A stretch of 16,526 bases of DNA from Bacteroidota bacterium (GCA_027483285.1 JAIXUZ010000412.1:1-16526), one strand, 5' to 3'; shown: positions 1 through 8,830, counted from the first letter of the stretch. Numbers and translations: made by a program. Notes: generated by a model from the letters alone, not told the origin.

Positions 1-16
1 TACTGTATGGGGTATT

Positions 17-2500
17 TTGGTTATATGTAGATTTACTACCTGCTTTTACCGGCACAAAAATAGCATAAACCCCTTAGCGATTGTGGATTTTTTACAGAAG
101 ATAAAACATGGTTGGCTGGTTTTTAAAGCCGGCTTTTTATCTTTTTGGCATAGGAAGAAGCTTCGCTATGGCATTATCTTAGGGATACTGCTGGTTAGCT
201 ATTGTGCATCGCTGCCACGGCAGTTGTTCGATAATCCTACATCAACCGTATTAGTAGATAGCGAGGGCAACCTGCTTGGCGCTATGATAGCCGACGATGG
301 GCAATGGCGTTTCCCTTATTCTGATAATGTACCCGAGAAGTTTGAAAAGTGCATTATACAGTTTGAAGACCGTAATTTTTACAGCCACCCCGGCGTAAAT
401 CCTTTTGCATTGGGCCGTGCAACCTGGCAAAACATATCATCGGGGCACAGGGTATCGGGCGGCAGCACCATTACTATGCAGGTAATGCGCATAGCACGTA
501 AGAATAAATCGCGGAACTTTTTTCAAAAGATAGTAGAGATTGTGCTGTCTACCCGTTTAGAGGTAGGCTATACCAAGCACGAGATTTTGGCCATGTATGC
601 ATCGCATGCCCCGTTTGGCAGCAATGTGGTAGGGCTTGAGGCGGCAGCATGGCGCTACTTTGGCCGACCTGCTAATAAACTCAGCTGGGCCGAAACGGCT
701 ATGCTGGCGGTATTGCCCAATAGCCCATCGCTTATCTATCCCGGTAAAAACCAAGCAAAATTGCTGGACAAGCGCAACAGGCTTTTAGACCGGTTGGTAG
801 TTGCAGGAGATATAGACCAGCAAACCTGCGAACTGGCTAAGCGCGAGCCTTTGCCGGGTAAGCCTTTTCCGCTGCCAAACAAAGCGCCGCACCTTATGCT
901 ACGCGCTATAAAAGAGGGCCACAAAGGCGAGTATATAAAAACCTCTATCCGCCCCGGATTGCAGGATGGTGTTACCGAAGCGGTAGAGCGGCAGATTAAA
1001 ACCCTTATTGCGAATGGTATTTACAACGCATCGGCTGTGGTGGTAGATGTGGAAACGGGTAACGTAATGGCCTATGTTGGTAATACAAGCAAAGAAATAG
1101 CCGGCGACCATAACAATGCCGTAGACGTTGCCGATGCAGCCCGCAGCACAGGTAGTATTCTTAAACCACTGCTTTATTGCTCAATGCTTAATGGGGGCGA
1201 TATTGCCCCATCGGCACTGGTGCCTGATATTCCTACTTCGATAGCAGGTTACAATCCCGAAAACTATAACCTGACGTATGATGGGGCGGTGCCAGCCCAA
1301 AAAGCCCTGGCTCGGTCGCTGAATATACCTGCTGTAAAAATGCTGCAAACGTATGGTATAGATAAGTTCCACTTTATGCTGAAGCAACTGGGTATGACTA
1401 CCCTCAGCCGGCCACCATCGTTTTATGGCCTGGCGTTGATACTGGGTGGGGCAGAGGGCAAGCTGTACGATTTAGTGGGCATTTATGCATCGATGGCACG
1501 GACGCTAAACCATTACAACCAAAACAAGCTCTACTACCAAAACGATTTGCGCAAGCCTGATTATATTTTGGCTGATGGTAAAAAGAAGAAGAAGCCCGCT
1601 ACCTCTAAAAGCCAATATTACCTAAATGCCTCGGCTATATGGCAAACATTTGATGCGATGGTAGAGGTATCTCGCCCCGATGAAGACCAGGCGTGGACAC
1701 TCTTCTCTTCATCGCGGAAAATAGCGTGGAAAACAGGTACCAGCTTTGGCAACCGCGATGGATGGGCCATTGGGCTAACTCCTAAATATGTGGTGGGTGT
1801 ATGGGTGGGTAATGCCGATGGCGAGGGCCGCCCTAACCTTACAGGCCTGGGCGCAGCTGCCCCTTTGTTGTTTGATATATTTAATAAGCTGGATTACAAC
1901 GGCTTTTTCCCGAGGCCGTTTGCTGATATGGTGCGCGTACCTATATGCCACCAGTCGGGGTTTAAAGCATCGCCTATATGCAGCCCTGTTGATAGCGTTT
2001 GGATCCCCAAAACATGCCTGCGCACTGCTGCTTGTCCGTACCATAAAATGGTGCATTTGGATGTATCAGGCCGCTGGCAGGTAACAGCCGATTGCGAGCC
2101 TACCGAGCAAATGGTACACCGCCCGTGGTTTGTGTTGCCCCCATCAATGGAATGGTACTATAAGCAAAGGAACATGTTTTACATTCCGCTGCCAGCCTAC
2201 CGCGTGGATTGTGAAAAGACCCTGCACACCCGCAAAAACATGGACTTTATCTACCCTAAAGAATTTACCAAAGTGTTTGTGCCTATAGAGATTGATGGCA
2301 AGCCCGGGCGGGTGGTGTTTGAAGTAGCCCATCGCAAACCAGGCGCAACGGTGTATTGGCATTTAGATGATAACTACGTAGGCCAAACCACCGACTTCCA
2401 CCAGATGGCGTTCTTCCCCACGGCAGGGCTGCATACTATTACTGCAGTAGATGAAAATGGAGAGTCTATAAAGAGTAGTTTTGAGGCGGTTAACAAATAA
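17..2500 (+). CDS. pbpC: Penicillin-binding protein 1C (bifunctional glycosyltransferase/transpeptidase); start uncertain
   Basis: Inner-membrane enzyme that polymerises lipid II and cross-links peptidoglycan. Residue numbers count from a TTG at 17. A membrane segment lies near 51-65. The GT51 domain follows, with the ED pair at 117-118 in EDRNFYSHPG and GGSTITMQ at 148-155. The transpeptidase domain has SILK with Ser380 and Lys383, SLN at 434-436 and KTG at 572-574. The C-terminal part, about 735-820, matches the BiPBP_C domain typical of PBP1C. All catalytic motifs are intact and the length of about 800 residues is normal. The start is not settled: the frame is open back to base 2, so the gene may begin outside the window. 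The only in-window starts ahead of the membrane segment are TTG at 17 and GTG at 83; there is no ATG. Another plus-strand frame ends with TAG at 28-30 and may be the tail of an upstream gene. In Bacteroidota that neighbour is often an alpha-2-macroglobulin gene, but this cannot be checked here. Confidence 0.93.
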   Translation: MVICRFTTCFYRHKNSINPLAIVDFLQKIKHGWLVFKAGFLSFWHRKKLRYGIILGILLVSYCASLPRQLFDNPTSTVLVDSEGNLLGAMIADDGQWRFPYSDNVPEKFEKCIIQFEDRNFYSHPGVNPFALGRATWQNISSGHRVSGGSTITMQVMRIARKNKSRNFFQKIVEIVLSTRLEVGYTKHEILAMYASHAPFGSNVVGLEAAAWRYFGRPANKLSWAETAMLAVLPNSPSLIYPGKNQAKLLDKRNRLLDRLVVAGDIDQQTCELAKREPLPGKPFPLPNKAPHLMLRAIKEGHKGEYIKTSIRPGLQDGVTEAVERQIKTLIANGIYNASAVVVDVETGNVMAYVGNTSKEIAGDHNNAVDVADAARSTGSILKPLLYCSMLNGGDIAPSALVPDIPTSIAGYNPENYNLTYDGAVPAQKALARSLNIPAVKMLQTYGIDKFHFMLKQLGMTTLSRPPSFYGLALILGGAEGKLYDLVGIYASMARTLNHYNQNKLYYQNDLRKPDYILADGKKKKKPATSKSQYYLNASAIWQTFDAMVEVSRPDEDQAWTLFSSSRKIAWKTGTSFGNRDGWAIGLTPKYVVGVWVGNADGEGRPNLTGLGAAAPLLFDIFNKLDYNGFFPRPFADMVRVPICHQSGFKASPICSPVDSVWIPKTCLRTAACPYHKMVHLDVSGRWQVTADCEPTEQMVHRPWFVLPPSMEWYYKQRNMFYIPLPAYRVDCEKTLHTRKNMDFIYPKEFTKVFVPIEIDGKPGRVVFEVAHRKPGATVYWHLDDNYVGQTTDFHQMAFFPTAGLHTITAVDENGESIKSSFEAVNK

Positions 2501-2503
2501 GCG

Positions 2504-2866
2504 ATGAAATATAAAGAACATACTTTATTAAATGAGGATGAGATGGCTCATTACCTTAATATAATCAAAGCTTTTATTGAAATTGATTTCAGTGGTATAA
2601 CAGAATTACGTGAGCCGCTGTTTATATTGAATACACGATACTCAGAAAATAACCTTCTTAAGCTAAAGGATTTTTTATTTGAAAGGAATTTAGAAGGCCT
2701 ATTAAAACATGACTATGAGGACGACGATACTATTAGTGATCATTATGCTGTTTTAAAATTTTTAAATCAGGATGACAAGATTTGTCATGCAATAATTTAC
2801 GATGATGGCTTTTATTCTCTGGGTGGTGAAGCTCCCGGTGTTGTTGAAGTTTATATTCAGGATTAA
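2504..2866 (+). CDS. Hypothetical acidic 120-residue protein
   Basis: I do not recognise this protein. It begins with ATG three bases after the pbpC stop, so it is probably co-transcribed with it, and it ends 12 bases before the convergent FAH-family gene. It has no signal peptide or membrane helix, so it should be cytoplasmic. It is strongly acidic, with a DYEDDD run near residues 70-75, and ends in a pattern of short strands (HAIIYDDGFYSLGGEAPGVV, about residues 95-114). Base composition is unlike the neighbours: a hand count of 2521-2820 gives 89 G/C of 300, about 30%, while pbpC is clearly richer. This suggests recent acquisition or a weakly selected accessory gene. Size and acidity would fit an immunity-type protein, but no toxin partner is visible and that idea is only a guess. 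Confidence 0.7.
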   Translation: MKYKEHTLLNEDEMAHYLNIIKAFIEIDFSGITELREPLFILNTRYSENNLLKLKDFLFERNLEGLLKHDYEDDDTISDHYAVLKFLNQDDKICHAIIYDDGFYSLGGEAPGVVEVYIQD

Positions 2867-2878
2867 TTTTTATCCCAA

Positions 2879-3490
2879 TTATCGAATACCAAACTCCAAC
2901 AACTTTTTCCCTTCAATATACCCTTCCAACTTATCGCCAATGGCAACAGGGCCAACACCTGCGGGGGTACCGGTAAATATAAGGTCGCCTTTTTTAAGGG
3001 TGAAGAATTTTGATGCGTAGGCTATAATCTGGTTAAAGTTATTTATTACCAACCCTGTATTGCCCTGCTGCACTGTTTTGCCGTTTATATCAAGGTGAAA
3101 GTTGATGTTGGCCATATCCGGGTAATCATCAGCAGGCACTAAATCGCCTACAGCGGCAGAGTAGTCAAAGCCTTTAGCTTTTTCCCATGGCAGGCCTTTG
3201 GCTTTCAGCTTGTTTTGCAAATCGCGGGCGGTAAAATCAATACCAATGGTAATGGCATCGAAATAGCGGCGTGCAAAACGCTCGTCGATATGTTTACCCA
3301 TTTTGTTTATGCGGAGCACAATCTCGGCCTCGTAGTGCAGGTCTTGGGTAAACTCAGGTATGTAAACGTCTTGCTTATTTTTATTAAATGCCGAGTCGGG
3401 TTTCATAAAAATAACCGGTTCATCGGGCACATCGTTTTTAAGCTCGGCAATATGGTCTACATAGTTGCGGCCTATGCAAATAATTTTCAT
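2879..3490 (-). CDS. Fumarylacetoacetate hydrolase family protein (FAHD1-like acylpyruvase/oxaloacetate decarboxylase)
   Basis: Soluble metal-dependent enzyme of the FAH superfamily. At 203 residues it has the short FAHD1/YcgM-type architecture rather than that of long fumarylacetoacetases. The opening IICIGRNYVDHIAEL and the central HYEAEIVLRI are family signatures. The expected Mg/Mn ligands are Glu54, Glu56 and Asp85 (GIDFTARD), the lysine in PWEKAKGFD (Lys106) matches the conserved active-site lysine, and the glycine loop GTPAGVGP lies near the C-terminus. Family members cleave acylpyruvates, decarboxylate oxaloacetate or tautomerise it; the sequence does not say which applies here. The ATG overlaps the stop of the upstream exonuclease gene by four bases (ATGA), indicating translational coupling. 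The enzymatic link between the two genes is not obvious. Confidence 0.9.
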   Translation of the reverse strand: MKIICIGRNYVDHIAELKNDVPDEPVIFMKPDSAFNKNKQDVYIPEFTQDLHYEAEIVLRINKMGKHIDERFARRYFDAITIGIDFTARDLQNKLKAKGLPWEKAKGFDYSAAVGDLVPADDYPDMANINFHLDINGKTVQQGNTGLVINNFNQIIAYASKFFTLKKGDLIFTGTPAGVGPVAIGDKLEGYIEGKKLLEFGIR

Positions 3491-4299
3491 TGTCCGGGTT
3501 GTTTAAACTTACTCTCCAGGGCCTTCATTTTGTTGGCCATCATGCGTTCTTTTATCTCGGTAATCAGCTTTTTGGTTGATAGGGGGAAATCGCCCTTCAT
3601 CATCCAATCGTAATACGAAGCTTCTATTTCAAAAACCTGTTCTACAGACTTATTAGCGTGCTTGCCAAAGGTAAATACCTCTTCGCCTTTATCGTTATAG
3701 CCAATGCGGCCCATAAGGTCGGCAAACTGGCGTTGGGTCGAAAATTCAGCAAGGTATTTAATATCGTTCTGCAAATCGGGGTAGCGGCCTATCTGGGCCA
3801 GCAATACTTCGTAAGTAGCTTTAATGTCAGCCTCGGCGCTGTGCGCGTTCTCCAGGTCTTTTTCGCAATAAAACTTATAGGCTGCTTTAAGCGTGCGTTG
3901 CTCCATTTTGTGGAAGATATTCTGCACATCAATAAAGCGGCGGTTTTTAAAGTCAATATCAACACCGGCCCTTAAAAACTCCTCGTACAACAAGGGTATA
4001 TCAAAACGGTTAGAATTAAAGCCAGCCAGGTCGCAATCGGCAATAAACTCAGCCAGCGCAGGTGCCAGTTCGGCAAAGGTGGGGCAGTCAGCCACATCGG
4101 CATCGCTAATGCCATGCACATCGGTAGACTGCTGGGGTATGGGCATGCCCGGGTTTACTTTTTCGGTAAACGTATTTTTCGACTGGTCAGGAAATACCTT
4201 CAGCACGCTAATCTCTACTATACGGTCTGTTGCCACGTTTACCCCGGTTGTTTCCAGGTCGAAAAAAGCTAACGGACGCTCTAAATTCAGGTTTTCCAA
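3487..4299 (-). CDS. DEDDh 3'-5' exonuclease (DNA polymerase III epsilon / exonuclease X type)
   Basis: Soluble 270-residue exonuclease. Exo I is FDLETTG with Asp14 and Glu16, Exo II is GFNSNRFD with Asp100, and Exo III is HSAEAD with His153 and Asp158, so all five DEDDh residues are present. The last 80 residues carry FTFGKHANKSVEQVF and YYDWMM, resembling the small C-terminal domain found in exonuclease X-type proteins. Family members proofread or trim single-stranded DNA 3' ends; a role in repair is inferred. The frame has no ATG upstream of the catalytic motif: after the in-frame stop TAA the first usable start is TTG at 4299, only 11 bases after the stop of the PorE-like gene. Translation therefore probably depends on coupling to the upstream gene. 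The 3' end overlaps the FAH-family start by four bases. Confidence 0.9.
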   Translation of the reverse strand: MENLNLERPLAFFDLETTGVNVATDRIVEISVLKVFPDQSKNTFTEKVNPGMPIPQQSTDVHGISDADVADCPTFAELAPALAEFIADCDLAGFNSNRFDIPLLYEEFLRAGVDIDFKNRRFIDVQNIFHKMEQRTLKAAYKFYCEKDLENAHSAEADIKATYEVLLAQIGRYPDLQNDIKYLAEFSTQRQFADLMGRIGYNDKGEEVFTFGKHANKSVEQVFEIEASYYDWMMKGDFPLSTKKLITEIKERMMANKMKALESKFKQPGQ

Positions 4300-4310
4300 T
4301 GGTGTACGTA

Positions 4311-5942
4311 TTATTTGGGTTTAACAGGTGTTCCGGGTTTGGTGCCGGCAGGTGGTGGCGGTGGGTTAACACCCTCTACCATGGTAATGTCTTTAGTAAC
4401 ATTCTCTTTAAAAGTAGCCTTGCCTAATACAGGTACTTCTTCAGTTATGGTAATAAAGCCATCCGCTTCGGTTTTAAAAATATAGCGGCCGGGAGCAAGG
4501 TCTAGCGCGTATTTGCCGGTGCCTTTCTCCGGAGTGGTTTTAACAACCTCTTTGCCGGTGAATTTGTCGGTTACGGTAATGGTAAACTCTTTATCTACAG
4601 GTGATACAATGCCTTTGAATTTGGTTTTTTGCACATCAACCATAGGGGTTTTAAAAGTGATTTTCCAGATATCCAATTCGCCAATACCACCATCGCGCGA
4701 GGCTGAAACATAGGCAACAGTGCCTGTTTGGTTAAAGCTGATGGTTTGGTTATCATCCGTATTATTAATAGGGTAGCCTAGGTTTACAGGCTCGTCGTAC
4801 CCTTCGGTAGCTTTGTTGTAGGTGGCAGAGAAAATATCAAAACCACCCATGCTTTTTGCTGAGTTTGATGCAAAGTATAGTTTCTTTCCATCGGGCGAGA
4901 AGTTAGGGTAATCTTCATCACCATCAGTATTAATAGGGGCACCAAGGTTAACCGGGGCACTCCATTCGCCACCTTCGTTGGTGCTTTTATAAAGGTCGAA
5001 ACCACCTTTACCGCCGGGTCGGTCGCTAGAGAAAATAAGCGTGCTGCCATCAGGCGATATAACACCCGCCATTTCTAACGACTTTGGCATGTTAACACCT
5101 GCACCTAACGATACGGCTTTGCTAAACGATTTTGCTTTGTCTTTCTTGCTGATAATATATAAATCGGCCTGGGCAGTTTCGTTACTAAAATAGCATATAA
5201 CATTAGTAGCATCGGGCGCCATAGAGGTTCCCACCTCAAAATATCCGGTATTAACTATTGATGAAAGGTTTTTAGGCTTTCCCCATTTGCCGGCCGTTTG
5301 TAATGATGAGAAGATATCAGAGGCATAGGTACCGTCTAAATCTTTAAAGCCACCGGTAACTGTGTTGCGGCGCGATGTAAAAGTCATGTAACTTTCATCG
5401 GCAGTAATAAATGGGAACATATCATCAAAGGGGCTGTTAACCTCTTTGCCAAGGCATTCAAAGGTAACATCAAGCGGCGATGCAACAAGTGTTTTGCCAA
5501 TGCGGCATTGCTCTATATAGCGGTTTATTTTTGCAAGTTCTGCTGGGCGTAGGCGCGCTATCTCTATAAACTCGCTGTATTTTTTTATGGCATCGTCAAA
5601 ACGGTTTACAATATGGTAGGCACGGCCCAGTTCAAAGTATACTTCATCGGGTGCTTTTGGCTGACGAGCCATAATTTCAAGATACTTATAGGCTTTCTTT
5701 TTATCAATATTAGTGTATAAGTAGCATAACCCTATACGGTAGTTTATCTCCGGGTCGTTGGGCTCGTCTTTCAACAGTTTCAGGTACTCAGTAAGTGCGT
5801 CTTTGTAGTTCCTGTCAAACTCAAAATACAATTTTGCCTTTTTAGCGTCTCCTTTTCCGCCTGCTGCACCGCCCGGTTGGGCATTTACAGTTATAGCCGA
5901 TGCCAGTAAGAAAATTGTCAGTGTTGTAATAAGTTTCCTCAT
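4311..5942 (-). CDS. PorE-like TPR / PD40 beta-propeller / carboxypeptidase-regulatory-domain protein lacking an OmpA domain
   Basis: Exported protein of 543 residues. The N-terminus is a signal peptide (MRKLITTLTIFLLASAITVNA, cleavage near residue 21). TPR-like helices occupy about 35-150. PD40/WD40-like blades occupy about 170-430, with repeated signatures such as SPDGSTLIFSSDRPGGKGG (about 296-314) and FSPDGKKLYFASN (348-360). A carboxypeptidase regulatory-like beta domain spans about 440-525. The chain ends in a Pro-rich tail, 527-543. This order matches PorE of the type IX secretion and gliding apparatus, but the OmpA peptidoglycan-binding domain that normally follows is absent and the frame stops cleanly. 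It could be a PorE paralogue or a generic envelope scaffold of the kind that is abundant in Bacteroidota. It heads a minus-strand run with the exonuclease 11 bases downstream, and has a good promoter at 5970-6000. Confidence 0.85.
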   Translation of the reverse strand: MRKLITTLTIFLLASAITVNAQPGGAAGGKGDAKKAKLYFEFDRNYKDALTEYLKLLKDEPNDPEINYRIGLCYLYTNIDKKKAYKYLEIMARQPKAPDEVYFELGRAYHIVNRFDDAIKKYSEFIEIARLRPAELAKINRYIEQCRIGKTLVASPLDVTFECLGKEVNSPFDDMFPFITADESYMTFTSRRNTVTGGFKDLDGTYASDIFSSLQTAGKWGKPKNLSSIVNTGYFEVGTSMAPDATNVICYFSNETAQADLYIISKKDKAKSFSKAVSLGAGVNMPKSLEMAGVISPDGSTLIFSSDRPGGKGGFDLYKSTNEGGEWSAPVNLGAPINTDGDEDYPNFSPDGKKLYFASNSAKSMGGFDIFSATYNKATEGYDEPVNLGYPINNTDDNQTISFNQTGTVAYVSASRDGGIGELDIWKITFKTPMVDVQKTKFKGIVSPVDKEFTITVTDKFTGKEVVKTTPEKGTGKYALDLAPGRYIFKTEADGFITITEEVPVLGKATFKENVTKDITMVEGVNPPPPPAGTKPGTPVKPK

Positions 5943-5969
5943 GTGGTTTCCTGGTAATTTATAGGGCTA

Positions 5970-6000
5970 TAAAACTAAGGCGATTTTTTTGCCCAACAAA
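5970..6000 (-). promoter_or_regulatory. Predicted Bacteroidota-type promoter of the PorE-like gene
   Basis: On the minus strand TTTG (complement of 5997-6000) is followed after 19 bases by TAGTTTTA (complement of 5970-5977). This is one mismatch from the Bacteroidota -7 consensus TAnnTTTG, at normal spacing from the -33 TTTG. The untranslated leader would be only about 20 bases. Of the promoters proposed in this window it is the only one with both boxes well placed. Confidence 0.5.
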
Positions 6001-6068
6001 AACAGTTTTTCAACATTCTACTATTAATGTATTTATATTAAAGCAATCGTTACCTTTATAAACTACCG

Positions 6069-6076
6069 TTACTTTG
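6069..6076 (+). promoter_or_regulatory. Possible -7 element of the hybrid kinase gene
   Basis: TTACTTTG ends 10 bases before the ATG at 6087 and resembles TAnnTTTG with one base changed. The same octamer stands close to the start at 12557. No convincing -33 TTG was found. An alternative is TACCTTTA at 6051-6058, also one mismatch from consensus. Confidence 0.3.
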
Positions 6077-6086
6077 TAGGCGTTAT

Positions 6087-8813
6087 ATGAGCAATTTACA
6101 AAAGTCATTTTTTGAAAAACCTTACGACATAGCCCTTTTTGTTGATAACGAAGAGTTGTTGGAGCATGTTCGTAAGTCGCTTAAAGCAACGTCTTTACAA
6201 ACAATATTATATAAACTTAAAAGCCTAGATGATTTAATTGAGGCTATAGAAGGGCAAGACCTTGATATTATTTTCTTGCACCTATCTGCTGCCGATACCG
6301 AAAACCTGGAGTGGTTGAAAAGGGTAGCAGAGATTATTAATGACATTCCGCTGGTTGCTATTTGCGATAAGCTGGACGATGAAACCGAGCGAAAACTGGC
6401 TTATTGCGGCCTGTTTTATTATTTACAAGTTGATGAGGTAAACCCCCGCAGTTTGAGGCGTATACTATTACCAGCTGGGCGCTATAAAACATCAACCCGC
6501 AAAAGGGTAATTTATGAACACCGCCTTCATGCTTTACTGGCTTATATAAACAGAGTATTACAAGGTTTAAATAGCCAAATGTTCAGGCTGCATGCAAACG
6601 GAATGTATACACCCTATTTGCCCGAGGAATATATGGGTACTGCGGCATTCAATCAAAAAAGTCTTAAAAAAGAGCCACCATCATTTTTATCTAGGCAAGC
6701 CGTAACGCGTATTTTGGATACTGATTTTGTTGGCACCTATACTTTTGAGTACCAACATAAGCTTGATAACGAGCAACGCTTTTACGAAGCCCGCATTATT
6801 AAACAGGATGCATCGGTAAGCACAGTTATTATTCGCGATATATCAGAAAGGAAAACAATTAGCGAGGGTATAGATTTTGAAGACAGTTCTAAGCTTAATG
6901 CAATACTGGAAAGCTCGCAAAGTATAATTTATGCCCTTGATAAAAAGTTTAATTATATAACTTTCAACTCAGCTCACAAGCGTGCTATTAAGTATGCGTA
7001 TGAGATGGAGATTGAACCTGGTGGCAACTACCTGAACCTGCCTTATATTAAAAAGAACAAAACAGTAGTTCGCCAATATTTAAAGCGCGCCCTTGGTGGC
7101 GAGCAGTTTACTATTAACGAGGTTTTTGGCGATGGTACGTTGTTTAAAAAAGACTACGAAACCACATTCAACCCCATTAAAAACCAGTTAGGCGAAATTA
7201 CGGGCATAGCGGTTTTTTCTCAGGATATAACCATACGCAAAAAGGCCGAAGACCGGCTTATACAAGCCAAAGCGGCAGCAGAAGCTGCATCAAGGGCCAA
7301 GTCAGAATTTCTTTCTAACATGAGCCATGAAATTCGTACCCCTATGAATGCTATTATGGGGTTAACAGATTTGCTAATGGCTAAAAACACCGACAACCCT
7401 GATTTTGAAAAGCTCAATGCTATCCGTTATTCTGCAGAAAACCTATTGCGTATTATAAATGAGATACTTGACTTTTCAAAAATAGATGCGGGCAAAATGG
7501 TTATTGAGGAGGCCCCGTTCGATTTGCGGGAACTGGTAAATGAGTTGGTACGCTCATTGCAGCCATCGGCCAAGAACAAAGGGCTGGACTTTAGTGCCAA
7601 TATAGCTCCCGATGTGCCTTTAAAACTTACTGGCGACCGTGTACGCCTTAGCCAGATTTTAACCAACCTGACAAGTAATGCTATTAAATTTACCAATTAT
7701 GGCAGTGTGGTGGTTAATATTAATACCATTAGCCGCGCTGCAGAAAGAGTTAGCCTTTCGCTTGAAGTTGCCGATACAGGCATTGGTATACCCAAAGAGA
7801 AAATAGAAACCGTTTTTGATAGTTTTACCCAGGCCCACTCTAACCTTAAGTATGGTGGTACCGGCTTAGGCCTGACAATAACCAAACGCCTGGTAGAAAT
7901 ACAGGCAGGTAATATCAGCGTAAACAGCAAGCCGGGTATTGGCAGCACCTTTACAGCTATTATACCTTATAAAATAACGGCATTTGATGTCGCAAATGTT
8001 ATCCCCCAAATACTAACCCATATACCAGATTTTACGGGCATAAAGGTGCTGGTTGTTGAAGATAACCAGATGAACCGCTTTTTGGTAGGGCAAATACTAA
8101 ATACCTGGAATGTAGAGGTTGATATGGCCGAAGACGGGCTGGAAGCTATAAAAAAGGTAGAGGATAACGAATACAACCTTATACTGATGGATCTTCAAAT
8201 GCCCCGTATGGATGGTTTTGAAGCCACAGACTATATCCGAAATAAAATGCAGGAGCCGGTAAGCCTTACACCCATAGTGGTTTTAACGGCCGATGTAATG
8301 CCCGAAACAAGAGAAAGGGCCTTGCAACTAGGTATTAGCAGGTTTATAACCAAACCATTTAAACAACCCGATTTATATAATGCTATAGTAGAAATTACGG
8401 GAGTAAAGGATAATTTTAGTATATTAGAAACTCCAAAGGTAAAGGTTCCGGTAGTTGGAAAGGCTATAAATACGATGCAAATGGAAAAACCTGACTTAGA
8501 ATACCTGAAAAAACTCATTAATAATGATGAGCGTGCCCTTAAGCAGTTGTTAGGGATTTACCAAACAGCCCTGCCAGTAGATATGGATTTGTTTATAGGT
8601 AACTACAACGACCAAAAATGGTCTGAGCTTGGCAAAATTGCCCATAAAATGAAATCGAGCTTTGCAAACCTGGGTATGGGTACTACGGCATCGGCCCTGC
8701 TGCAAATAGAAAAGCCCTGCAAACATGGCGAGCCACCTGAAAACTTAGGCGAGTTGGTAGAGCATGTTAAATTGGCTTTTACAGAAACCATAAAAACCCT
8801 TAAAAAAGTGTAG
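6087..8813 (+). CDS. Soluble hybrid sensor histidine kinase: degenerate receiver - PAS - PAS - HisKA - HATPase - receiver - HPt
   Basis: Signal-transduction phosphorelay in one 908-residue chain. Residues 12-128 have a receiver-like alternating strand/helix pattern, but the phosphoacceptor position reads FLHLS (His65) and the KP motif is missing. Two PAS-like regions follow, about 160-256 (ending RDISERK) and 268-388 (ending SQDITIRKK). HisKA has His414 in FLSNMSHEIRTPMNAI. The ATPase domain has the N box around Asn531, DTGIG at 563-567 and GGTGLGL at 590-596. The receiver at about 652-770 has Asp659, Asp702 in LMDLQMPRMDG, and Lys756 in KPF. The HPt domain has His853 in IAHKMKSSFANLG. There is no membrane helix, so it should sense a cytoplasmic signal or partner. 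No separate response regulator or DNA-binding domain is adjacent; the HPt presumably hands phosphate to a distant regulator. It is divergent from the PorE-like gene across 144 bases, which may place both under shared control. Confidence 0.95.
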   Translation: MSNLQKSFFEKPYDIALFVDNEELLEHVRKSLKATSLQTILYKLKSLDDLIEAIEGQDLDIIFLHLSAADTENLEWLKRVAEIINDIPLVAICDKLDDETERKLAYCGLFYYLQVDEVNPRSLRRILLPAGRYKTSTRKRVIYEHRLHALLAYINRVLQGLNSQMFRLHANGMYTPYLPEEYMGTAAFNQKSLKKEPPSFLSRQAVTRILDTDFVGTYTFEYQHKLDNEQRFYEARIIKQDASVSTVIIRDISERKTISEGIDFEDSSKLNAILESSQSIIYALDKKFNYITFNSAHKRAIKYAYEMEIEPGGNYLNLPYIKKNKTVVRQYLKRALGGEQFTINEVFGDGTLFKKDYETTFNPIKNQLGEITGIAVFSQDITIRKKAEDRLIQAKAAAEAASRAKSEFLSNMSHEIRTPMNAIMGLTDLLMAKNTDNPDFEKLNAIRYSAENLLRIINEILDFSKIDAGKMVIEEAPFDLRELVNELVRSLQPSAKNKGLDFSANIAPDVPLKLTGDRVRLSQILTNLTSNAIKFTNYGSVVVNINTISRAAERVSLSLEVADTGIGIPKEKIETVFDSFTQAHSNLKYGGTGLGLTITKRLVEIQAGNISVNSKPGIGSTFTAIIPYKITAFDVANVIPQILTHIPDFTGIKVLVVEDNQMNRFLVGQILNTWNVEVDMAEDGLEAIKKVEDNEYNLILMDLQMPRMDGFEATDYIRNKMQEPVSLTPIVVLTADVMPETRERALQLGISRFITKPFKQPDLYNAIVEITGVKDNFSILETPKVKVPVVGKAINTMQMEKPDLEYLKKLINNDERALKQLLGIYQTALPVDMDLFIGNYNDQKWSELGKIAHKMKSSFANLGMGTTASALLQIEKPCKHGEPPENLGELVEHVKLAFTETIKTLKKV

Positions 8814-8830
8814 TTTTGCATTTTAGTGCA

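Noticed and set aside
1788..2084. A 98-codon plus-strand frame inside pbpC
   Set aside because: It is in another frame of a fully supported gene; the product is low-complexity hydrophobic sequence without any family signature.
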